From Aplectana chamaeleonis (taxonomy: Eukaryota > Nematoda > Chromadorea > Rhabditida > Cosmocercidae): a stretch of 64,000 bases of DNA. The DNA is taken from positions 1 to 64,000 of the forward strand of contig JAPDOI010000898.1 in NCBI GenBank assembly GCA_029168955.1. Reading direction: 5' to 3'. A program made the position numbers and the translations under genes. This document shows, piece after piece, positions 11,916-23,126 of this stretch (positions are counted from its first letter, which is position 1; each line of letters begins with the position of its first letter). The notes below the pieces were generated by a model, which saw only the letters and a list, made by a program, of their open reading frames with translations, was not told the origin of the DNA and did no database searches.

Positions 11916-12378
11916 AGGCATCGTTCGCGCTAGAAATCAATTTTCATTTTTCAGGCTCAAATTCATTATTGAGCGCGGTAGACCACGCTGGTAAACTTTG
12001 GCGCGTCAAAAACGTTAGGTAATGAGGTTGGAAGACGTCAAAGATGAAGATGCGCCACCAATTCTCGCCAGTCATCAAGCACTTTTTCCTAGAATGTTGG
12101 TGCGACCAGACGTAAGACAACATGAAAAATAGTTACGGCACGAACTCCACATGCAGAAAAACTCCGAAAATGACAGTGACGAGGCCTCTAAAAGCAGAAA
12201 AACTTCAAAAAGGATTTTGGCGCGAAATCCGAATTCGTATTTACAATGTGTTCCGATTGACTTTTCTTTACAAATGATGGTTTTTCATGGGCCCCTTCGA
12301 CATTTTCGTTCACTAGAGAGGCCAAGCTACACAAAAACTTGAAAAAATAATATACGGTTTTCTGCGCGTACGATGCCT
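11916..12378. mobile_element. MITE family B copy 1 (TTAA duplications)
   Basis: The left end AGGCATCGTTCGCGC and the inverted right end AGGCATCGTACGCGCAGAAA lie between TTAA at 11912-11915 and 12379-12382. The interior (AAAATGACAGTGACGAGGCC, TTTTTCATGGGCCCCTTCGA) is shared with the copies at 28466 and 42512. Confidence 0.85.
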
Positions 12379-12382
12379 TTAA

Positions 12383-13199
12383 CGTTATAACGCACAGGCC
12401 TGGCGGTGAGTCACTGCCTCGCATCTCGACCGCCACAACGACGGGAGTAGCAGCTAGAGCAACAAGTAAGCCGCGGGGTTTATAGGCAGACGGTCAGAAG
12501 TTCGATTCCCTTCACTGCCAAAGTGCCTGGGATTTTCGCAAAACTGGATATAAAAATTTTATTTTATGATTGGATCTGCGAAACGATTGCTTTGGTATAT
12601 TTTTGCAGCGTTCTTCACAAATGTTCAGAGCACTCAAGAATCATTCGAACAGAAACGGTAATCGGACAGTTCGGAAATTGTGTTTGAGAATCCACTAAAA
12701 ACCTATGCGTGGCAATCTTTGAAAAATGAATTATCCGAATATCCGATGAAGTGTTGGCGTATAGCAAGCATAGCGAACAGAAACAAGGCGGAGCTGGTCG
12801 ACTGCAGACAGAAATTAGTGAAAGTAATGAATCTAATTTGTACATGAGTCAGAACCACCCTTGTAGATATGTAGTAGACGTCGCAATACAATTGCATAGC
12901 TGAGTGTGTTTTTCTTATATCTCCCCAATCCATACTGAATATGTGGATAGAAAATCGCCCCTCTCTCATACTTATAAAGGCATTAATTATGTATCAGGTA
13001 GAGATGATGTGAGGTAATAAAAGCCGTTGCGGCTCTATCCTAAATGGGGGGGGAGAGTTTGATGCGCCAAAATGGTAAATGGTCTGTAGGCCTAGTACAC
13101 ATTGAAGGAGGAGTTGTCCAGCCCTCTGAAGCTCGAAATATCAACTCAGACAGTAGGTGCGGGCGGATCGCTGGCTTTTGGTGGGCGGATCGACATCCC
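12383..13199. other. No gene seen
   Basis: Short open frames only. A stretch at 12450-12525 looks faintly tRNA-derived (see rejected items). Confidence 0.4.
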
Positions 13200-13345
13200 T
13201 CCCGCCATCCGCCCGCCAGTAGCCAGCGATCCGCCCGCCACGAGCCAGCTATCCGCCCGCCGGCAGCCAGCGATCTGCCCGGCAGTAGCCAGCGATCTGC
13301 CCGGCAGTAGCCAGCGATCTGCCCGGCAGTAGCCAGCGATCTACC
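13200..13345. repeat. 22-bp tandem repeat
   Basis: The unit GGCAGTAGCCAGCGATCTGC plus CC is repeated about six times, with the left copies more divergent (GCCAGCGATCCGCCCG). Open frames across it on both strands are by-products of the repeat. Confidence 0.85.
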
Positions 13346-13461
13346 TCTTGTATGTATCACATTAGGATTGCGCAGCACTTATCCCGTTACAGGAGGGGCA
13401 GCTCAAAAATAGGTGTACTCCTAATACTAAGCCCTCTCTTTTTTGTTTACTTGTATTGGAG

Positions 13462-13825
13462 CGTACTTCAAATAGAGCTATACTTGTTAAGCAGGCAATA
13501 CGGCACCCGAAAACACCCGGTGAACGCCGTGTATCGCCCAGTGCTGTTCGTCGGAGCGAGCGACGCTGCGCCTACTCTACAGGCACCTATAGGCAAATTT
13601 GCCGCCTTTTGCTGTGCTGTTAGCAGTTCCGATCGGGATTCAATTGCCGATCTCGAGTTATTGTCAGCATTCTCATGTGCAAGGGAGCCAGTTGATCACT
13701 TCCACCTAATTTCTTGATATTTCGAGACACTGACTTCACCGTGGTTCGAAATGCGGCATTGCCGCGGCGGCTAATGTTTGAAAAGGGCGTAACAGCAAAT
13801 ACGCAGCGGTGCTGCATCTAAACTC
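13462..13825. repeat. Dispersed repeat R, copy 1
   Basis: It matches 29637-29979 (ACTTCAAATAGAGCT, GGCAATACGGCACC, CACCCGGT.AACGCCGTG, TGCTGTGCTGTTAGCAGTT). It ends exactly at the TTAA where a family B element begins. The second copy ends at the TTAA where a family A element begins. Confidence 0.75.
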
Positions 13826-13829
13826 TTAA

Positions 13830-15058
13830 AGGCATCGTTCGCGCGGGCACCAGTTTCCATTTTTTCAGGCTTTTTTCATTTATGAATGAGCCCCGAAGGC
13901 CACACCGGTAAACTTTGGAGCGTCAAAAGCGTAGGGTTATGAAGTTGGAAGGAGTTAGGCCTCTTTCAGAGTTCGATCGCTGTGCGACGGGATGGCATGT
14001 TTTAACTCAGCTAAGAACAGCCCACTTCCCGCCGGCCAAGTCGCGCTAGTCGACTTCGCACGGCTCCAACTTTGTGGGCGTGGGACGGCGCCCCACTTCC
14101 CGCGGAGAGAGAGGTTTTCCCGTCTTCCCGCGGAGTGTCGGGGGGCAGTCGGCTATCTCAGGGGGTCATCGAACACTCACTCATCGATTCCCACTTTGAT
14201 ATCATCATTGCACCACCCACTAGCGTGGAGCCAATGAACGATTGCTGAGCAGAGAACGCTGTGTTAAGACTCTTTCCAAAACCCGCGCTGTGTGCGACGC
14301 TGGTCTTGGGCAGGTGAACCACTGTTCGTTAATGGCATCTGCGAATGGGAAGACTGCAAGGGCCAGTGAGTGTAGGAAGCTTACCCGTGTAAGCTCACTC
14401 CTTACTTGTCAAGAGCAGTTCAAGATGAAATTCCCAGAAGCGGGTTTTTGAAACTTTGTTCTAACAGACCTTTACTTAAAGGGGGATTTTTAAAAGTGTC
14501 GCGAACTGTTTTGAGACTGTCTTCTGTCAGTCATCAGATTAGCCGTAAGGCGGTGCTTGTTCACCGTGTACGGGCAGTTAAGGAAACGGCTCTGCCGACT
14601 GCCCACGACCAATCTATCGGCCTTCCGCGGGAAGGGTTACGAGACGTCGGCTAGTTGTACCGCGGGAAGTGTGCTGTCTCTGTCTGAGAAATGCAAATCG
14701 ACGTGCGACGCGATCTCGATCGATGCTCATGGTTTTCATCCGATCGCGCAGCACAGCGACCGAACACTGAAAGAGGCCTCAAAGATGAGGGTTCGCCATA
14801 AGTTCTCACCAGTCACTTAGCACTTAATAAAACATGGTTGATGCCATTGTCGAACTACATGAAAAGCAAGGCACAAACTCCCCAAGCAGAAAAACTTCGA
14901 AAATGACAGCGACGAGGCCCCCAAATGCAGAAAATCCTCAAAAAGAATTTCGGCTCAAAATTTGAATTCAAACTTACAGTGTGTTCAGACTGACTTTCCC
15001 TTACAAATGAAGGTTTTTCATGGGCCCTTTCGACATTTTCGTTAACTAGAAAGGCCGA
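13830..15058. mobile_element. MITE family B copy 4, split by a nested element, right end lost
   Basis: The left end AGGCATCGTTCGCGCGG follows TTAA at 13826-13829. The family B sequence stops at about 13954 and resumes at about 14774 (TCAAAGATGAGGGTTCGCC). It then runs to about 15058 (TTTTTCATGGGCCC, CATTTTCGTTAACTAGAAAG), where it ends abruptly at the 3' flank of the peptide-gene unit. Confidence 0.75.
13954..14773. mobile_element. Nested TIR element (~820 bp)
   Basis: The ends GGCCTCTTTCAGAGTTCGAT and CTGAAAGAGGCC are inverted. The match continues as CGATCGCTGTGC against GCACAGCGACCG. Flanks are TTA on the left and TCA on the right. The interior (CAGCCCACTTCCCGCCGGCC, GTTCACTGCGTACGGGCAGT-like) matches 35655-36372. 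Confidence 0.75.
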
Positions 15059-15708
15059 CACCGAGGTCCGTTCAATCATTTGCCCAAAGTTGGAAGATGG
15101 CCTTCAAATGCTCCTGTGGTAGCCATTTTCTAGCTACCGGGATCTAAAACCTTGGACTCAGTAACCCCTACCGGGATCCACTTCAGGCTGGTCTATTTTG
15201 TTGAGCAAGTTCAGCTTTCCAAACTTTGTTAATATTCTCACAATGAGCAATGTTCATTTATTTATCAAAATTATTATTTGTTATTATACGTCACAAGCGA
15301 CGCACTCTCTCATTAGAGGATACAGACACTACCAACTTAGTTTAGAATGGGTCATCAAAAGGAACATGTGACCGGTATAATCAGCAACAACTAACAAATA
15401 AATGTGACACATGATCATTAGGTATTGACAGGTCAATGGAATATAAACACATTTGTTTTCTTGTTGTGTTTGACTCTGCACTTTTTTGCACTTTTTAACT
15501 TTTCTGAAACAACACATTTGTTTATAACACAATGGAACATTTGTAAGAGCTAGCACAAAAAATGCTGCTGCTTCTTGTTTTCAGGCTGTGTGTCGATCCC
15601 CTTTTCTAGTAGATAGGATTCGTCGTCAGTTAGTTTCACACCGTTTCAGTTGTACATTTTGTAAACGGTTATTGAGAACAAGAATTTTAGCAAAAATATT
15701 TTTTTTCA
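15059..15708 (-). other. 3' flank of peptide-gene unit 1
   Basis: It resembles 30575-31080 and, inverted, 23410-23620 (CCGAGGTCCGT, GGCTGGTCTATT, CCAAACTTTGTTAAT, AGTAGATGGGATTC). The peptide genes at 15.7, 23.1 and 31.1 kb were therefore copied together with their downstream sequence. 15210-15590 is AT-rich with nothing else visible. Confidence 0.55.
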
Positions 15709-16074
15709 TTATAATCTTTTGTTTAGCAGAAGTATTGTCCATTTGTTGTCCAGTGCGCGAGTTGCATCAACCTCCCTAAAGGTTTCGTCGCTGAAAACGC
15801 CATATTTGTCATAATTAGAAAAGCACCGCGAAAGCTTCCGCTGGAGGAAATTTCTAGAAAGGGAGTATCTCACCTCATTTTCCATCTTTTCATTGATGCG
15901 TTTAAATACTTTCTTGTAGAAATTCCTTTTCTCTTCTTTGGTCATTTCTTTGAAAACTCCGTTGGAAAAACTCCTTCTATTCATCCTGTTTTCTTGGCGC
16001 AGATCTCTCGTACTGCCTTCCGCGAGGGTCAAGCACAATAGAGCAACGAGGTATACGATAGTTCCAACGCGCAT
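15709..16074 (-). CDS. Small secreted peptide, group 1, copy 1
   Basis: The ORF opens MRVGTIVYLVALLCLTLAEG, a signal peptide with basic n-region, hydrophobic core and small residues before the likely cut. It then reads STRDLRQENRMNRRSFSNGV. The arginine block is weaker than in its paralogs (TRDLRQEN where others have RGRRNLRQQ). Unspliced, it reads 121 codons. A GTGAGA donor after MENE and a GTTTTCAG acceptor, both conserved in the copies at 23.1 and 31.1 kb, suggest an intron of about 83 nt, after which the frame closes within a few codons. The T-run before the ATG ends TTTTGGG rather than TTTTNAG, so the usual 5' acceptor is lost. The gene may be silent. The family is not one I recognise. 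Confidence 0.6.
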   Translation of the reverse strand: MRVGTIVYLVALLCLTLAEGSTRDLRQENRMNRRSFSNGVFKEMTKEEKRNFYKKVFKRINEKMENEVRYSLSRNFLQRKLSRCFSNYDKYGVFSDETFREVDATRALDNKWTILLLNKRL

Positions 16075-16450
16075 TTTCCCAAAAAAAACATTAAAAATGC
16101 ATCCGTATGAGCACGCTCCCAGTGGTTTGTCCCCATCTTATGATGGGAAAGAGGAAGAAAAAAAATTGGACCACTGGTGATCTGTAATCGCCGGTAGCTT
16201 TAATAGCCATAAGGCACAGAAAAATTCCTTATTGCCGATTCTTTGCACGTGTCTAGAGCTCATTATTTGCCGAAAGAAATTCACTGATTCCTTCAGAAAT
16301 TCACTGATTCCGCTCGTCTTTTCCGGAATTTATTAGCAATCAAACGTAATGCTCATTCTGAGCGTGCCTGAGCTCCGGAACGTGTGCCTTTAATGGTTCT
16401 CTACGCCGAGGAACAGATGGAAGTCATTTGGGGTTTGTGCTATTTACAAG
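16075..16450 (-). promoter_or_regulatory. Conserved upstream region of peptide gene 1
   Basis: Read on the minus strand it matches the region before the 23.1- and 31.3-kb genes (CTTTAATAG with GATTACAGATCACCA, CCATC.TATGATGGG-like, then GAATTTCTTTCGGCAAATAA). A short internal duplication (AGAAATTCACTGATTCC) is present at 16273-16310. Confidence 0.55.
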
Positions 16451-17148
16451 CGCTTGCATCTGTCGCGCGACATTCTGTTCCGAATCGCTTATCTATCCAC
16501 TATGCATTGGATCCGACTCACTCATTTTCGGATATCCATCCGAATGAACCGAAAATTTTATGATCCAAAATCCGATTCACCGAAAAAACGTCAAAATCCG
16601 ATTGATCCAAAATCCGAATCACCGAAACGTGTGATGAGTCGGATAATGATTCGAATTCCGAATATCCGAAATATGTCATGATTCGGATCGGATAATGAGT
16701 CGGATATTCGTAGATTCGACTTATCCTTTAACTCAAAAGAGCGTAATTGCAGACACGTCTAGACATTTCATTCCACTGTAGCCAAGCAGGTACGTAATTA
16801 CACTGCAGACATACAGTTGGCGCGCATTGCGAAATTTCGGCGCATTTTCCGCGCATCGTCGGCGCATCGCCAGCGCAGATTCAGCGCATAATAGTCATTG
16901 ATCTTCTTTGTTCGATTCACCTGTGCGAGAATGGCACATTGATGGTACGATTGGCTCCCCAAAATCATGAGTATTGATTCAGTAAATAGCCTTGAAGTCC
17001 TGTCTAAACCTTTTCGAACAGGTTTACTCGTTCTAAATTAACACTATTTACTTTTACATGTTAGCAGCCGATCAAATCAACGAGCTCGAACCGTTGTTCA
17101 TGTTCGCTGTTCTCCCCTACTTGTCATTATCCTGAACTTGGGCAATGA

Positions 17149-17370
17149 TTTCCGGATCACTGAACTCTGAAGTGTTGACCAGACCACAATCACGCTAAAA
17201 ACCCCGACTTTTCAGGCTGGTGTTCTGCTTCGCAGCCAGGTTCTGTGCAGACGCCGATTTCCGGATCATTGAACTCTGAAGTGTTGACCAGACCACAATC
17301 ACGCTAAAAACCCCGACTTTTTAGGCTGGTGTTCTGCTTCGCAGCCAGGTTCTGTGCCGACTTCGCGCCG
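17149..17370. repeat. ~112-bp tandem duplication inside the hAT element
   Basis: GATTTCCGGATCA.TGAACTC through GGTTCTGTGC is present twice, nearly identical. A further loose duplication (AACATGCTAGTTTACTTGAT) links 17600-17660 with 17770-17830. 16730-17140 and 17380-18110 hold no recognised gene. Confidence 0.75.
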
Positions 17371-18114
17371 TAAAATTTGTAAGTTGCCTCCTCTGTTTTT
17401 CTCGCTTTATGATCGCTCGCTTGGTCTGATTTGGTGCTGATGGGCTCCATGACATTGATCACCTGCTTGCGTACGCGTCACGGTCCGGTGAGTGTCGCGA
17501 GCGCGGCGAACGCGGAAAAGCCGCCATCGCGTGAAAGACTCATCTGCACCATATACGGCAAAACGGTTATCGTTAGCGGCATAAAACGAACACAGTAATT
17601 CAAATAATGATTCGAAACATGCTAGTTTACTTGATCTGTTTACCTGATTTCACCTGAATGCTGGGATGTCGCGTCGCCGGCCTTCCGCCGCGCGCGGCGC
17701 TCACCGACCGCGACGCATAACGCACAGGTGAGCAATGACCGCTCTCCACAAAGGCTAGTGGCATCAAAGGAACACAGCATCTCAAATAATGCTCCGAAAC
17801 ATGCTAGTTTACTTGATTTCACCTGAATGCTGTATCGAACATTTTTTTGTGTCCATTGTGTCGTGACCCCAACGAATTGCGTACCGAATTGTGGCTGGAT
17901 TGTTCGGTGTGGGACCAGTTCTTGATTGGTTTTAATCCACCCATGAATGTGTAAAATATTTTCAGGTGTGCTATCAAGATTCCTCAGCCTCACTCTTTGT
18001 GGGTGTCGCGCGCATACTTATTTCAGCCACTGAGAGGTTAGAACTTTGTTCTCAACCCAAGCTTTAGTTGTGTGGAGATAAAATTGCTCATTAAGGTCAT
18101 TTGAAACGTCTTCT

Positions 18115-19407
18115 ATGGAAGCAAAGGATTTTGGAAGACGTCTACTCTACTACACAAAATCTTATTTTGAGAAGTGGCTGGACGACCACTTTCTAAACGT
18201 CGCAGCTTTCATGGATGCACGCACCGCGTTTTTGGATTCGGTTCTACCTTCCATTAAATGGAAAGAAGTGGCCGACAATTTTCTTCGTGAAAGAGGTACA
18301 GAGTTTTGGAGTAGGTGTTTGTGCCACTACTCCTTCTTTCTCAGAGTGCCTCTTCCGCTCTGTCGATAGCGATTCGACGATTGCGCGCAAGGACGTAGAG
18401 AAACCTCGTTAGGATGGACCAGTTTGGGACATTCTAACTCAAGCAGATCACGCGGACTGTCCTACCACGAAGACGACGTTCAAGGACGATTTATCTGTGA
18501 GTGTGCGTGCGGTGTGTGCGCGTGTAACATCGGCATGGATCGTGAATAGACTTTGCGTTCACTGTTGAAGGTTGGCGCAAACTCGGTGCATCGATGTTAT
18601 AGGGTGGTGGCCATCGTGTATCAACACTCCTGAGGAGGCAGGAGAAACGGAGGAGGAGCAGAAGTTCCTGATTGGACGCAACACGGGCTGGCCCCGGCCC
18701 CGTCTGTTGCGTCCAAGCAGGAACTTGCTCCTCCTCCGTTTCTCCCACCTCCTCAAAGTGTTGATTTACACGATGGATACCACCGGCAATGTTATAGCAT
18801 TTGACACCGAGTTTGCGCCAACCTTCAACAATGAACGCGAAGCCTATTCACGGTCCATGCCGACGTTATGTATGTGGGTGGGTGTACGACTATACTTATC
18901 CTCACATTTAGGTTCAAATTCAGCAGTATGGAATCATTTTGAAGAAGAACCGGCCACCTTTCAATGAAAGCCCGAGTGCGTGGTGGAAACACCATGCAAA
19001 AGAGCTACCTCTAATCGCCGAAGCTGTACCCGATTACTGTGTTGCTCCCGCAACTTCTGTAGATTGCGAACGCATATTCAGGTGAGCGAACAGGAGACTT
19101 TTCAAGTTCTTCAGTTGAAACAAGGATTTTCTGCATGGCAGGCCAGATTTTCGGAAATAAACGACGAGGTCGGTTACTTGGAAGGAACGCAAGAATTTTG
19201 CTAATGGTAAAGGCTCACTCGTGTGAGGAGAAATCAAGGTAAGTAAATCTTATCATGGCGCCTATTGTATGAAGCTTCGTCAAATGGACCCTTTTCAGAA
19301 TTTCACGTTATTGGACGGAAGAAGAGTACGCCACGTACGCGAGCGAAGAAGCCGAAGATTCAGCAGAATACAGTACAGACGATGACGAATTAGATTTGGA
19401 GGAATAA
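18115..19407 (+). pseudogene. hAT transposase, C-terminal part, decayed
   Basis: Segments 18115-18496, 18912-19081, 19125-19238 and 19299-19407 join as coding. They read YFEKWLDDHFLNVAAFMDAR (catalytic-region remnant), then VQIQQYGIILKK, SAWWKHHAKELPLIAEAVPD, and the dimerisation motif VAPATSVDCERIF. AGQIFGNKRRGRLLGRNARI and an acidic tail ending DDELDLEE follow before TAA. A frameshift near 18300 and an in-frame stop near 18411 break it. The N-terminal BED zinc finger and first catalytic aspartate are not visible. Introns use GTGAGT, GTGAGC and GTAAGT donors. The transposase would act on the ends of its own element. Confidence 0.82.
18515..18880. repeat. Nested palindrome in the hAT intron
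   Basis: The outer arms pair CGGCATGGATCGTGAATAG with CTATTCACGGTCCATGCCG and AAGGTTGGCGCAAACTCGGT with its complement. The inner arms pair GGAGGAGCA..AGTTCCTG with CAGGAACTTGCTCCTCC. Related hairpins lie at 45050-45390 and, as a remnant, 40131-40225. Confidence 0.8.
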
Positions 19408-20085
19408 CACTCACGACGCTCATTCATACTAACGCTTTAGCACTACTTTAGAATTACCCTCGTTCTGAAGATATCGTGAAGATTAAACTTATTTTTTAAA
19501 AACATGATTGGCTTGCAGATATCTTTAAATAAAGATGATTTACAATGGATTGTTTTATCAATTGGAACGATAGAAAAACCATTTTTTCCTGAAAATTTCC
19601 ACCAGAGTGCATTTCACCATTTTGTATCCAACCGGATATCCGACTCGGATACTCGGATTCCGACTCACCGAAAAAAAAAACGTCAAAATCCGAGTGATCC
19701 AAAATCCGAATCACCGAACAAAAGCGATTTTCGAATTGATCCGAAACCTGACTATCCGTTTATGACTCGGATTATCCGATGTTGTTATTTTGAATCTATC
19801 CGTTTGAGTCGGATATCCACGACCCCTGTTTTTTGAGTTACACGAAATCCGAGTATCCGAAATTTTTTGATTCGGATCCATTGTATTCTATCCACTAAGC
19901 GCCTATGCTCTTTGAAAGCCCAGAGATCTAATATATCTTTTTTGGCCTAATATAACTTTACGTTGGCGAACTCTTAAGTCCTAACCTTAATGGATCTTCT
20001 ACTCGATTTCACCTGAGTCTTACCCAGTTCTGAAGTCAATTCCTGAGATTCGAAATATCAAGTCTACTCGACTGAGACTGTCCGC

Positions 20086-21489
20086 TGTAGTTGTGCCCTG
20101 GGCGAAGAGGCTGAATATCGAATAGATTCGAATGACCTCCTTTTTTTACCTTCCGGTTTTTGAATAGTTTCGAAAATCCCCTTTTTTCTTTTTTTCAAGT
20201 CAGATTTTTGAATACATTCGAACGGCCACTTTTTTGAGGTCCGAATTTCAAATAGATTTGAATGACCTTTTTTTCGTGTTCCGAAATTCGAGTACATTCG
20301 AATACATTCGATTCGAATGGAATCGAAAAAATTTTCGAATAATTTCGAATTGACAAACTGATAATGACCCAATTGAGCAGTGAATGTATCCCCTACTTCG
20401 GAGCGAATCTTACTGTCATTGACCGTGAGCGGGTGCGCGCGTAGGCTACGTCCACTTCGCCTGACACTTCCCCCCATGCGGTCCCAAAACTTGAATGTGG
20501 TGTGTCCACTCCACCCACTTTCCTGTGGCTACCGAGGAAGTGGGTGGGGCGAGTGCACCTTACGATTTCTGGTGATAAGTTGAAAGTGGTTTCAATCTTT
20601 GCCTTCGAAGAATTTTTCGTTTAGCCTTTACACAATATCTAAATGAATTCAGCTCAGTCAGGTAGTCAACCCTTCGTTTCAGCTAATGATATCGAAATAG
20701 TAGAAATTATAAATGAATGCAATCTCTAATGACTGCTGTAACCATTTTCAGTTAACAAAAGCCGGAAAAAGTAATTGCAGAACTGGTCAACTTCCTGTTC
20801 CAGTTATTACCAACAGCCTTCGCAACGTTTGGCTTTGCAGTCTTGAAACTTGCAGGAATCAGTATGCCTCTAGAAGACTTTTTTGCAATCTTGGCATTTC
20901 TATGGGGTTAGGAATTTTGTGATAAAAAAACTATTGGAGGTTCTCGAACAACTTGGAACTTGAGCGTGCTCCTCTGATTCCCTAGTCAAAATATTATTAG
21001 TTACAGATTCATTGAGTAAATTACACATTAAATGAGATGGAACTATTCAAAACAATCGTTTGTTGCAACCCCGACGAATGCACAAATAGGGGTGAGGACG
21101 CACACCAAACCGTTGTTTTACAAAATTTGCACGCGGCGAGGCGCCAAGTGATTTCGAAACACTTTGACGTGGTCATGCCTTCCAATGAAATTCAAGGCCA
21201 CCTACCCTACACATTAAATAGCGACGAAGATACAGATTTATTCAAAAATATCTGAAATTAAAACTATTGGAATGTTCATTGAAATAGTAGGCTTCGAATA
21301 CCGTATTGATTCGAATGACTGTTTTTTTCCGATTTCCGATTCGTGCATAGATGCGAACGGTCTTTTTTTGAGGCCCGATTTTAATGGTATTCAAATGATG
21401 CGATTTTAGACATTCCGATTATGGATACGTATTCGAATGGCAATTATTCGAGTATATCGATTCGAATTTATTCGAATGGCACAACTATA
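20086..21489. mobile_element. Non-autonomous hAT element with exact 8-bp target duplication
   Basis: CTGTCCGC lies on both sides (20078-20085 and 21490-21497). TIRs are TGTAGTTGTGCC and, inverted, TATAGTTGTGCC. Subterminal arrays of ATTCGAATGAC/TCGAATACATTCG lie at 20110-20345 and 21290-21475. No transposase is recognisable inside. A small hairpin (ACCCACTTTCCTGTGGCTAC, GGAAGTGGGTGG) sits at 20500-20545. Confidence 0.85.
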
Positions 21490-21497
21490 CTGTCCGC

Positions 21498-22945
21498 CCA
21501 CGCGGTCGGATTGGGCTCCGAGCGCTGACGCTAAGGCATTTCTCGGACAAGCTTTCCCTCGACTGTTAACGGTCGACCTGTGGAGTTACTCACTATAGAT
21601 CATCTCACATTCTTTTTAGTGAACTTGCGGGTACGTGATTCTGCTTTTATTCTGTTCTGATGCTGATTTGGCTTTATCAGATGACGATTTTGACCAATTT
21701 TTTTTCCAGAGACGATTATGTTCATCAAGGATTCTGAAAAGAGAATAATTTCACGCAAGCCAAAGGACTATTCAAAACTGAAATAGGTATGCCTCTAAAA
21801 CCATTTTCTGACAGGAGTTTTATTTCAACAAACGGACTCGATACGGACTGCTTACCACCCTAAATAACCCCTACATACCATTTTCGTGCCAGATCCTGTA
21901 ATGTTTCCTGAGATATCCTACAAAGCGCTTGATGATATGCCCCAAAAATGCTTCGCGACGGCTGTTTGGTACGCCAGACGAGCATTTGCCGTGCAATCAC
22001 ATTCGGGCTGACTTAACATTTTGTTTCATGATGAGCGCGCACTACATTTTTTGTTGATTTTCGAGACCAACACCAAAGTATTTGAAAGTAATCGCCTGAA
22101 ACCTACAGAAAAGTTACAGCAGACCTGAATTTGGCCTAGCATTCGTCGCGAAACTGCCGCGAACCAGGATAATGCCGCTAAAGTGCCGCAAATTTACCGG
22201 GGAACACCGAGACGTAGCTGATAGCGAAAATACCGCTAATTTCTTAGCTGTTATTGCAATTGAGGGCGCCCCAGCGCTGCAGGGGACATATGGCTCAGTC
22301 GGGCAGAATCTGGGTAACGTCTTAACTCTCAAAAGATTCTAAGTTTACTCCAGGCGATTCTGTTTAGAAAAGCGCAGTGAAACTGCCAAAACCTATTTAA
22401 ACTCTATTTAACGCACTACCGCTTTGGGGCAACCGCACTGGGCTACAGCCTCTCGAGAGACGCGCGCCTTCAGTCGCGTGGCGTTGCGCTGTAGGCCGAA
22501 TTGTGTTTGGTGGTCTACTGCTGATTTCGGAGGCATTCCATTGAAGGCATCTCCAGCGTTGTGTTTGGTCTTCGCTACTATAATGAGCGGCTTCAGGGTG
22601 TTGGAAAACCTATTCTCTGTCTCGGAGCCAAATTTACCCTTTTCCACCAAGCCCTTATGCGGAGCGAGGGGAGAAGAAGCGACAAAGTGTGCGGAGAAAG
22701 GGGCAGCATACGCCGGCAAGCCCACGCGATCAAAGGAAATATTTTTCAATCCGAAATAGAGGATGTATAGCTACTTCTCCAGAATTTCGTCTTTCCTAGA
22801 TCTTTTTCTTTACACTTTTTCAAATTTTCGGCCGTTTCATAATATACCTCAATCTTGCATGAATAGCGATTAGAGTTTTTTCCTATTTAAACCAAGTTGT
22901 ATGTTCACGTCTACGTTCACGGAACCTTCCCGTCTTTACACGAAT
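21498..22945. other. No recognised gene
   Basis: The best open frame is 113 codons on the minus strand (22749-22408). Its composition is plausible for protein, but I recognise no domain and see no splice-linked neighbours. I leave it uncalled. Confidence 0.35.
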
Positions 22946-23126
22946 CGTTAATCCTGACTTTCTAGAATAGACGCTTTTAAAGCTACCGACGATTACAGAT
23001 CACCAGTGGTCGCAATTTTCACTTCTTCCCTTTTTCTTCCCTATCAAAAGATGGAAATAAGCAGATAACTAATAATGGCGTGCTTATGCAGGTGCATTGT
23101 TGCTGTTTTGTTTTTATTTCAGGAAA
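22946..23126 (+). promoter_or_regulatory. Upstream region of peptide gene 2
   Basis: It shares AAAGCTA.CGACGATTACAGA, TCACCAGTGGT and TATCAAAAGATGG with the minus-strand upstream regions of the 16.07- and 31.3-kb genes. It ends in TTTTTATTTCAG at 23108-23121, a spliced-leader-type acceptor 5 nt before the ATG. Confidence 0.55.

Larger units (their letters stand above)
16501..19887 (+). mobile_element. hAT-type transposon with exact 8-bp target duplication
   Basis: CTATCCAC flanks both sides (16493-16500 and 19888-19895). The imperfect TIRs are TATGCATTGGATCC and, inverted, AATACAATGGATCC. Subterminal arrays of CCGAATCACCGAAA, ATCCGA and ACTCGGAT lie at 16510-16720 and 19625-19875. A decayed hAT transposase is inside. 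The 8-bp duplication, subterminal repeats and dimerisation-domain coding sequence agree. Confidence 0.88.

Noticed and set aside
12450..12525. tRNA-like or tRNA-derived SINE (TAGCAGCTAGAGC and GAAGTTCGATTCCC)
   Set aside because: A- and B-box-like strings are present, but the T and acceptor stems do not pair and no family of copies is visible in the window.
13040..13378. Open frames on both strands (112 and 88 codons)
   Set aside because: They are produced by the 22-bp tandem repeat.
22408..22749. 113-codon minus-strand frame as a gene
   Set aside because: Composition is plausible but nothing is recognisable, and the plus strand is equally open.
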